18,241 nucleotides of DNA. Origin: Anaerolineales bacterium. Its GTDB lineage: Bacteria > Chloroflexota > Anaerolineae > Anaerolineales > Villigracilaceae. This document shows positions 1 to 5,115 of this stretch, in pieces. How positions within the stretch are numbered: the first letter of the stretch is position 1; each line of letters begins with the position of its first letter. Where the stretch lies: the NCBI GenBank assembly GCA_020847355.1, contig JADLCG010000324.1, positions 1 through 18,241 of the forward strand, read 5' to 3'. The notes under the pieces are model-generated. The model saw only the letters and a list, made by a program, of their open reading frames with translations. It ran no database searches and had not been told where the DNA came from. A program made the translations under genes and the position numbers.

Positions 1-827
1 ACGGCGATGAATTTCACATGGGATTTCACTTTCCCATCATGCCGCGTATTTATATGGCGCTCAAGAAAGAACGCTCTGCGGATTTGGAAACGATTATGCG
101 CCGCACGCCAGCCATCCCGGAGAATAGCCAATGGTGCGTCTTTTTACGCAACCATGACGAACTGACTCTGGAAATGGTCACGCCGCAAGAACGCCAATGG
201 ATGTGGGACAACTACGCTCCACAACCGCAGATGCGTATCAACCTCGGCATTCGCCGCCGCCTTGCGCCGTTGTTGGATAATCAGCGCGGCAAGCTGGAAC
301 TCGCCAACTCCTTGTTATTCACGCTCCCCGGCTCGCCGGTGATTTATTATGGAGATGAAATCGGCATGGGCGACGACCTCAGCCTGCCGGATCGCAATGG
401 CGTGCGCACGCCCATGCAATGGGACTCCTCGCCGAACGCCGGTTTTTCTACGGGAACGCCGTTTGTCAAACCGATCCTTGGCGAATTTGGGGCGCAACGC
501 GTGAATGTTCAAAGTCAAATCAACGACCCGCATTCGTTATTTTATGCCATTCAAAAAATGATTGCGCTTCGTAAACGCCATGCGGCTTTTGCCAACAGCG
601 CCATGGACTGGCTGGACGCGCATAACGCGGCAGTCGCCGTTTACGTGCGCCGCTCCGCATCCGAGACCTTGCTGATTTTGAACAACCTTAGCGCTTCAAC
701 GCAAACCGTGAAACTGCCCGGCGCATATCAAAAACAATTTATCAACCTGCTCAACGACGAACGGATAGTAATTGCCGACAGCTTGGAATTGCAACCTCAG
801 GCTTATCTCTGGTTGCAGTTGATGTGA
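1..827 (+). CDS. treS: Trehalose synthase (maltose alpha-D-glucosyltransferase), C-terminal part, 5' end outside window
   Basis: GH13-family enzyme that interconverts maltose and trehalose in the cytoplasm. The reading frame is already open at the left edge: codons from base 3 read GDEFH just before the first ATG at 18, matching the GDExHM-FHFP segment of TreS, so the true start lies upstream. Visible landmarks are FLRNHDELTLE, containing the GH13 region IV Asn-His-Asp (codons 150-158), then SPVIYYGDEIGMGDD and RTPMQW, which are typical of TreS. The last ~75 residues form the usual C-terminal beta domain. The catalytic nucleophile and general acid lie upstream and cannot be checked. No maltokinase domain is fused at the C-terminus. 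The gene ends at TGA 825-827 and is followed at once by a strong terminator, so it is transcriptionally separate from the secretion locus. Generic alpha-amylase/alpha-glucosidase is the alternative, but the motif set favours TreS. Confidence 0.9.
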   Translation, partial: GDEFHMGFHFPIMPRIYMALKKERSADLETIMRRTPAIPENSQWCVFLRNHDELTLEMVTPQERQWMWDNYAPQPQMRINLGIRRRLAPLLDNQRGKLELANSLLFTLPGSPVIYYGDEIGMGDDLSLPDRNGVRTPMQWDSSPNAGFSTGTPFVKPILGEFGAQRVNVQSQINDPHSLFYAIQKMIALRKRHAAFANSAMDWLDAHNAAVAVYVRRSASETLLILNNLSASTQTVKLPGAYQKQFINLLNDERIVIADSLELQPQAYLWLQLM

Positions 828-852
828 CTCTCCGCCGACTAAGCGATACTGC

Positions 853-899
853 AAAGATGTTATGAATGGCGTATGCTGTTCATAACATCTTTTATTTTT
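853..899 (+). terminator. Rho-independent terminator after treS
   Basis: A perfect 14-bp inverted repeat (853-866 AAAGATGTTATGAA paired with 879-892) can extend inward through two G-T and two G-C pairs to a GTAT loop. A T-rich tract (TTTTATTTTT) follows. It begins 25 bases after the treS stop, and no other gene ends here. Confidence 0.85.
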
Positions 900-926
900 G
901 TAAACGAGAGTTTGCAAAATTTTAAT

Positions 927-965
927 GAGAAGGTTTTCCTTAAAATATTGCAAGGAAAACCTCTT
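927..965 (+). other. Second hairpin, possible operator or structured leader
   Basis: An 11-bp perfect stem (931-941 AGGTTTTCCTT with 952-962) is extended by three pairs beyond a one-base bulge. No T-run follows on the plus strand, so it is not an obvious terminator in that direction. It overlaps the -35 side of the candidate promoter for the effector genes and could be a regulator-binding palindrome. Function unknown. Confidence 0.4.
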
Positions 966-991
966 GCGGCTTGTTAGATTATGTATATAAT
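964..991 (+). promoter_or_regulatory. Candidate sigma-70-type promoter for the effector module
   Basis: TTGCGG (964-969), a 16-bp spacer and a perfect TATAAT (986-991) lie about 118 bases upstream of the first effector start, inside an AT-rich gene-free stretch (900-1108). It is the best match seen between treS and the effectors. AT-rich DNA gives chance matches, so this is tentative. Confidence 0.35.
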
Positions 992-1093
992 TCTTCTAGT
1001 TTAGGGAATTTTAATGCTAAATTTGAGATAACCAACGGTTTTGGGCGACAGAAGATATCTTATTATCAAAATTGCAAGTATTTTTTAATCAAA

Positions 1094-1098
1094 AAGGA
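1094..1098 (+). promoter_or_regulatory. Ribosome binding site fixing the effector start at 1109
   Basis: AAGGA lies 10 bases before ATG 1109. It decides the start in favour of MSQILIRPQE. A TTG at 971 would add 46 residues unlike the family, and the other copies of the module (2000, 4486) also begin with MS-x-IL. Confidence 0.75.
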
Positions 1099-1108
1099 TG
1101 GAAATAAA

Positions 1109-1372
1109 ATGTCTCAGATTTTGATACGTCCACAAGAATTACGTCAATCATCGGATCAATTACGAGCGAACGCCAAGAAAATTGACGCGGCTCTGCAGGC
1201 GATTGATCAAGAAATTCTTTCCCTTAAAGGGGATAAATTTTTGGGAAATCGCGCGAGCGCTGTCCAGGCGCATTATGCGCCAAAGCGCGAAGCGTTACTT
1301 AAAGCAAAGAATATTATTGAACATTTTGCCGAAGACTTGCTCTCCACAGCGGCGCGTTTTGAACAAGCCGAT
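1109..1372 (+). repeat. Effector head module, copy A
   Basis: These 88 codons encode the WXG100-like head. The product differs from copy B (2000-2263) at 18 of 88 positions, and residues 51-67 (AVQAHYAPKREALLKAK) are identical. It is a direct repeat with the same orientation and phase. Confidence 0.85.
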
Positions 1373-1963
1373 AAAAGTGGCGGCGGAGAAGCAATTGGAT
1401 CGGGAGGCTCTCCTCAGCCGACCCCAGCCCCTGGAATATCTTCGGGTAATAAAATGCCGAGAATCTCCGATATTGCACTTAATCAATGGGACAAGCGTTG
1501 GGCGAACATTAAGATGAATAACGCAACCGGTGAAACACTCAGAAATTATGGCTGTTTGATGACCGTGATTTCCATGATTGCCCGGGCAAACGGGAAGGAC
1601 GTCACCCCTGTGGATGTGGATAAATGGATTGAGAAACATGGTGGGTATCCGGCTGGCGGCTCCTATATGTCTGGAAGCGCTCAGACTGGCTTTTTGAATG
1701 ATGTACTGGGAAAAGATGGAAAGATGTCAACCATCTATACTGAGAATTCCACGCAACATGGATTGCCGAACGTTCGCAAATCATTAGAGGCTGGCACGCC
1801 GGTCATTCTTCATATTGATTCATCAATCAATCCTAAAGACGGTCATTTCGTGCTTGCTGTAGGAATAGATTCTAAAGGCAATTATATTTGCGCTGATCCC
1901 AATGGCGGCAAGCAAGTTACCGTATCGGCGAGCAATATTAGAGATGCAAGAGTCTATAAATAG
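1109..1963 (+). CDS. WXG100-like head fused to C39-like cysteine peptidase; predicted secreted effector
   Basis: The protein has 284 residues. Residues 1-88 form a WXG100-like helical hairpin with Phe44-Leu-Gly46 at the turn, where the family has Trp-x-Gly. A Gly/Pro/Ser linker (89-115) follows. Residues ~120-284 look like a C39-like (peptidase_C39_2 type) papain-fold protease, with Gln126 in LNQWDKRW, catalytic Cys149 in NYGCLMT, His246 in DGHFVLAVG and Asp263 in ADPNGG, so the catalytic set appears intact. Such heads direct proteins to type VII-like secretion. There is no Sec signal peptide. The head is 80% identical to that of the next gene, while the tails are unrelated, the hallmark of modular effectors. 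The next gene starts 36 bases after the stop, with no intervening immunity-like gene. The target is unknown: a toxin acting on neighbours, a processing peptidase or a wall-active enzyme are all possible. Confidence 0.82.
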   Translation: MSQILIRPQELRQSSDQLRANAKKIDAALQAIDQEILSLKGDKFLGNRASAVQAHYAPKREALLKAKNIIEHFAEDLLSTAARFEQADKSGGGEAIGSGGSPQPTPAPGISSGNKMPRISDIALNQWDKRWANIKMNNATGETLRNYGCLMTVISMIARANGKDVTPVDVDKWIEKHGGYPAGGSYMSGSAQTGFLNDVLGKDGKMSTIYTENSTQHGLPNVRKSLEAGTPVILHIDSSINPKDGHFVLAVGIDSKGNYICADPNGGKQVTVSASNIRDARVYK

Positions 1964-1999
1964 CAACTATTTATGAGGTTAAGCAAGGTGGAATGAGAA

Positions 2000-2263
2000 A
2001 TGTCTGATATCTTGATTCGCCCACAAGAATTACGCCAAACAGCCGAGCAACTACAAGCATACGCCAAGAAAATTGACGCGGCATTGCAAGCCATTGACAA
2101 TGATATGCTCTCGTTAAAAAGAGATAATTTCTTAGGGAATCGCGCCAATGCTGTTCAAGCACATTATGCCCCGAAACGCGAGGCGTTGCTCAAGGCGAAA
2201 GAAATTGTGTCTCACTTTGCGGAAGATTTGAGAAATACGGCAACAAGGTTTGAGCAGGCTGAT
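2000..2263 (+). repeat. Effector head module, copy B
   Basis: Second copy of the 88-codon WXG100-like head, with 70 of 88 residues identical to copy A at 1109-1372. The similarity stops sharply after FEQAD, where the tails diverge. Confidence 0.85.
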
Positions 2264-3028
2264 AGTAAAAAAGAAAACGCACTTTTTGTACAAGACCCTT
2301 TCGATAAATCTGATATTGACATTAATGATGTTGATCAAGGATTATTAGGAGATTGTTATCTCATTGCTTCGATCGCTGCAATTGCTCAACAACGCCCAGA
2401 CTTAATTCGTCAGATGATTCGCGATAATGGAGATGGAACTTATACAGTCACTCTTTATATTAAAAATAAGTTTCTTGGATTTGAAAGGACAGGTTTTACT
2501 AAAAATGAATATACTATTACTATAGATGGAAGTGAATATGCAAGACTTGGGGATGAGATTGGTATGGAACAAGAAGTTTGGGTGCAAATAATCGAAAAAG
2601 CTTACGCTCAAATGCATGGAACGTATCAAGATATAGAAGGGGGACTACCGCATAATGCTTTAGAGATATTAACTGGAATCGATAGTCGAGATTACTCTCC
2701 AGCGTCTGTAAGTATACAAGATTTAGCAAGTCATTTAGAGAAAGGAGAAGCTGTCACTGTAAGTAGCTTACATGATTATAAACTTGGAAATATTGATATT
2801 CCTGACGCGAGCGATTCTGCGCCACTGTACCAAAATAATACTTTGTTTACTAACCATGCATACACAGTGACTTCAGTGGATGTAGTTAATGGCACTGTAA
2901 CTGTTCGTAACCCATGGGGGTTTAATTATGAATCGCCTGAAAATCCAAGTGGAGACGCTTATGTCACTCTGACATTTTCAGAATTTCAAACAAATTTTAG
3001 TGGCGTAACAATCAATCCCCTTCATTGA
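2000..3028 (+). CDS. WXG100-like head fused to calpain-like (C2 family) cysteine protease; predicted secreted effector
   Basis: The protein has 342 residues. Residues 1-88 are the shared WXG100-like head (Phe44-Leu-Gly46). Residues ~95-335 carry the calpain catalytic core: QGLLGDCYLIAS with Gln113 (oxyanion) and Cys119, His286 in NHAYTVTSVD, and Asn304 in VRNPWG. All key residues are present, so an active thiol endopeptidase is likely. No penta-EF-hand or C2-like calcium domains follow, as is usual for bacterial calpain-like proteases. An AAGGTGG Shine-Dalgarno (1985-1991) supports the start. The catalytic part is visibly more AT-rich than the head, which suggests the tail was acquired and joined to a resident head. 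The small lipoprotein gene that follows starts 8 bases after the stop and may be coupled to it. Secretion by the downstream ATPase is inferred from the head, and the substrate is unknown. Confidence 0.87.
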   Translation: MSDILIRPQELRQTAEQLQAYAKKIDAALQAIDNDMLSLKRDNFLGNRANAVQAHYAPKREALLKAKEIVSHFAEDLRNTATRFEQADSKKENALFVQDPFDKSDIDINDVDQGLLGDCYLIASIAAIAQQRPDLIRQMIRDNGDGTYTVTLYIKNKFLGFERTGFTKNEYTITIDGSEYARLGDEIGMEQEVWVQIIEKAYAQMHGTYQDIEGGLPHNALEILTGIDSRDYSPASVSIQDLASHLEKGEAVTVSSLHDYKLGNIDIPDASDSAPLYQNNTLFTNHAYTVTSVDVVNGTVTVRNPWGFNYESPENPSGDAYVTLTFSEFQTNFSGVTINPLH

Positions 3029-3036
3029 AGCGAAAA

Positions 3037-3420
3037 ATGATGAAAAAGTTTCTTTTTAAAATACTTATAGCAAGTCAATTATTTATTTTTGTTTTAAACT
3101 CATGTTCTCTTTCTGACTCGGAGGAAGTTAAAAATACCATGGAAAACAATGCAATTGTTATCAATTCAAACGCAGTTTTTAGATATGAAGAGTTGAGTAT
3201 CGGCGTTGCAAACTTTAGAACTAGCGACTATACGCTTTCAAATGGCAAAAAAAAACATGGGCTGACTGCCGCTATGGCTATCCGTTATAAGGCAGATACA
3301 GCACTACAGAACGCTTCTTTTGTCGTTTATCCGGGATATGAGGCTGATATTAATGGATATCATATTGAGGTTCTAGAGGTTAATGCGAACAATGTAAAGT
3401 TAAAGTTAACCCACCCATAG
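3037..3420 (+). CDS. Small predicted lipoprotein, candidate immunity or accessory protein
   Basis: The protein has 127 residues. The N-terminus MMKKFLFKILIASQLFIFVL followed by NSC looks like a type II signal peptide with a loose lipobox (Leu20-Asn-Ser-Cys23). The mature part (~100 residues) is polar and probably all-beta (for example SFVVYPGYEADINGYHIEVLEV). No family was recognised. ATG 3037 or 3040 is preferred over the TTG at 3025, because TTG would overlap the calpain stop and adds only MKRK. No strong Shine-Dalgarno is seen, so translational coupling to the calpain gene (stop 8 bases upstream) is likely. Its position directly behind a protease effector and its predicted location outside the membrane fit an immunity or inhibitor protein, but this is inference: no chagasin-type NPTTGY motif or other known inhibitor motif is visible. 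The gene is AT-rich like the calpain tail, so both may have been acquired together. Confidence 0.6.
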   Translation: MMKKFLFKILIASQLFIFVLNSCSLSDSEEVKNTMENNAIVINSNAVFRYEELSIGVANFRTSDYTLSNGKKKHGLTAAMAIRYKADTALQNASFVVYPGYEADINGYHIEVLEVNANNVKLKLTHP

Positions 3421-3446
3421 TTAACAGGAAAATTTTGAGCAGATGA

Positions 3447-3539
3447 ATATCCCTCGTAGATGTAAGTAAATGGGTAGATGGTCATAATAAATATGGAAAT
3501 GTCCGTGTCCAATGTATGAAGCTAAATAAGATCTTATAA
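3447..3539 (+). pseudogene. Possible relic of a C39-like effector tail
   Basis: This lies in the 156-base gap between the lipoprotein gene and the next gene. A short open stretch reads ISLVDVSKWVDGHNKYGNV before a stop. It resembles residues 164-180 of the first effector (DVTPVDVDKWIEKHGGY), sharing V-D-V-x-K-W, the His and the Tyr with the same spacing. There is no start codon, head or catalytic residue. The match is short, so chance similarity cannot be excluded, but it fits decay of an orphan effector tail. Confidence 0.35.
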
Positions 3540-3576
3540 ACGATAACTTATAACTAATTTTTAATTATGTGATGAT

Positions 3577-4458
3577 ATGAAACCTACTCTCGAAAAAGCG
3601 AACCAAGCATTACTTGACGGCGACCGAGACGGCGTTTTGCGCTTGTTGCGGAACGAATCGGAAACCCCCGAAGTAATCTGGTTGCGCGCCAACTCGGTCT
3701 TGTCTGATGAAGAGCGCTTAAGGTTATTTAAAAAGTTGACGAACGGCGATTCGCGCTATGCTCCATTGGCGCAAGAAGTTTTAAATAGAGAGGCAAATTT
3801 TCAAGCTGAATTAGACGAGCCGCCTGATTATAAATTTTGGTTGCAACCTAGTTATCAAAAACGCATGGAAAAGATGCGTGAATATCGAATGTGGGTATTC
3901 GGCGGCGTTTTGCTTTTAGTCGTAGGCGTATTTGGCGTAATTATTAATATTAATTATGAGAGCGCTTATGAAAAACAAGTTGCCGAAGTTCGCGCTACAC
4001 AGACTGCGCAAGCTTTTTTTGCGGGAAAACAATTCGCCCAATATGCGGAAGGCACGCTTTCAATTGTTAATGTTATTAATGACGTTAATGCGCAGGAGCG
4101 CCCAGTCACTGCTGGAGATACTGCCGACGATCAATTCAAGCCGCTCATCCCCGCGGAAGGCGCCCATTTTGTCGCCGTTCAGATTAATTTTCAATGTGTC
4201 ATGCCAGTCTGTAATGAGCCGCCTCAGGCTTCCCTTGCGCTTTTGCTCTCGGATGATAAAGTTACCCAGCCATCCGATTACTCATCACATTTATTCTTCA
4301 TTGATGAGTCGCCTTCCGAAGCTGATCGAATCGCGAGTGGAAAGTCTGTAAAACTTTGGTTTGTTTTTGAGACGCCTCGAACAACATCGCCCAAGGCGCT
4401 ATTGGTCTTTGCGCCTAGTGAGCAGGAGCCTCAAATTGTATCTTGGCCAATCCGTTAA
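3577..4458 (+). CDS. Single-pass membrane protein of the secretion locus, family not recognised
   Basis: The protein has 293 residues. The N-terminal ~104 residues are charged and partly repeat-like (LEKANQALLDGDRDGVLRLL suggests a TPR-type helix pair). One strong membrane segment spans ~105-124 (MWVFGGVLLLVVGVFGVIIN). The C-terminal ~165 residues should be extracytoplasmic and end in a probable beta domain with two cysteines in CVMPVC that could form a disulfide. The topology (cytoplasmic N, one TM, outer C domain) recalls T7SS core subunits such as EssB or EccB, but no sequence motif of either was recognised. It lies 27 bases upstream of the first small WXG100-like gene and probably shares its transcript. 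No clear Shine-Dalgarno precedes ATG 3577. It is a candidate structural or accessory subunit of the machine. Confidence 0.7.
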   Translation: MKPTLEKANQALLDGDRDGVLRLLRNESETPEVIWLRANSVLSDEERLRLFKKLTNGDSRYAPLAQEVLNREANFQAELDEPPDYKFWLQPSYQKRMEKMREYRMWVFGGVLLLVVGVFGVIININYESAYEKQVAEVRATQTAQAFFAGKQFAQYAEGTLSIVNVINDVNAQERPVTAGDTADDQFKPLIPAEGAHFVAVQINFQCVMPVCNEPPQASLALLLSDDKVTQPSDYSSHLFFIDESPSEADRIASGKSVKLWFVFETPRTTSPKALLVFAPSEQEPQIVSWPIR

Positions 4459-4485
4459 AACCATGATTAAAAAAGGAGAAAAAAT

Positions 4486-4752
4486 ATGTCTGAAATTCTT
4501 GTAAAACCCGCTGAGCTACGACAAGCGGCAAATGAACTGCGTGACCATGCTAAACGGTTGCAAGCCGCGCTGGATGCGGTGGATGCAGAAATGCGTTCGC
4601 TTGCCGGGAAGTTTGAAGGTCAACGCGCAGAGGCGTTGCAGTCCCGCTATAACAAAATTCGGGAGCAAATCTACCGCTTCAAACCGTTGATTGATCACTT
4701 CGCCAAAGACCTCGAAGAATCCGCCGCGCGCTTTACGGCGGCAGACCGCTAA
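4486..4752 (+). CDS. WXG100-like (Esx-type) small protein 1
   Basis: The protein has 88 residues, a typical WXG100 length, and is predicted as two helices around a turn where the signature is Phe43-Glu-Gly45 rather than Trp-x-Gly. It has no signal peptide. AAGGAG (4473-4478) sits 7 bases before ATG. It shares the pattern IL-x-x-P-x-ELRQ at the N-terminus and HFA-x-DL near the C-terminus with the heads of both protease effectors, so the heads clearly derive from the same family. WXG100 proteins are co-secreted substrates and dimer partners for T7SS. Here it is followed 27 bases later by a second, more divergent family member, the usual EsxA/EsxB-like tandem arrangement. It may pair with its neighbour or with the effector heads. 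Confidence 0.85.
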   Translation: MSEILVKPAELRQAANELRDHAKRLQAALDAVDAEMRSLAGKFEGQRAEALQSRYNKIREQIYRFKPLIDHFAKDLEESAARFTAADR

Positions 4753-4779
4753 TAAATATATTTCTTAAGGAGATAAACC

Positions 4780-5058
4780 ATGAGTTACACAATCCGCCTC
4801 ACCCCGCCTGAACTTCGCCAGAAAGCCGCTAATATTGATAACAATGCGGCAACTGTTCAACGAGAAGTAAATTCAATTACGCAAATTGTCAGCCGCCTGC
4901 GCTCTACTTTTCTTGGCGAGACGGCCGCGGTTTTCTTCAAGGAATTTGATACGGCGCGCCAAAATATGGAGCAATGGGATGATATCGTCAAGTCCTTTGC
5001 TACTGAAATTCGTGAAGCCGCCAACAAATTAGAAGCGGCTGACCGCGGACATCATTAA
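4780..5058 (+). CDS. WXG100-like (Esx-type) small protein 2
   Basis: The protein has 92 residues and the WXG100 helix-turn-helix pattern, with Phe44-Leu-Gly46 at the turn. The N-terminus (TIRLTPPELRQKAANI) and C-terminus (SFATEIREAANKLEAAD) follow the same layout as protein 1 but are clearly divergent in sequence. An excellent AAGGAG (4767-4772) lies 7 bases before ATG. A perfect 12-bp hairpin with a T-run directly follows the gene, separating this pair from the ATPase gene. Such an arrangement would allow much higher expression of the small substrates than of the machine. Likely role: heterodimer partner of protein 1 and secreted substrate. Confidence 0.85.
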   Translation: MSYTIRLTPPELRQKAANIDNNAATVQREVNSITQIVSRLRSTFLGETAAVFFKEFDTARQNMEQWDDIVKSFATEIREAANKLEAADRGHH

Positions 5059-5063
5059 TATAG

Positions 5064-5107
5064 TGGCTGACGGCTTACAAATCAGCCGTCAGCCATTAAA
5101 TTTTTTC
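5064..5107 (+). terminator. Intra-locus terminator/attenuator between WXG100-like genes and the ATPase gene
   Basis: A perfect 12-bp stem (5064-5075 TGGCTGACGGCT with 5084-5095) has an 8-base loop, and TTAAA then six T (5101-5106) follow. It lies five bases after the 5058 stop and ends nine bases before the ATPase start at 5116, so readthrough or a promoter overlapping it is needed to express the ATPase. Confidence 0.8.
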
Positions 5108-5115
5108 AAACGCAT

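Noticed and set aside
696..953. Minus-strand frame between treS and the effectors
   Set aside because: It overlaps the treS 3' end and runs through the terminator hairpin, with no recognisable domain and no ribosome site.
971..1108. N-terminal extension of the first effector from a TTG at 971
   Set aside because: The 46 extra residues match neither the sister effector nor the WXG100 family, and a good Shine-Dalgarno precedes ATG 1109.
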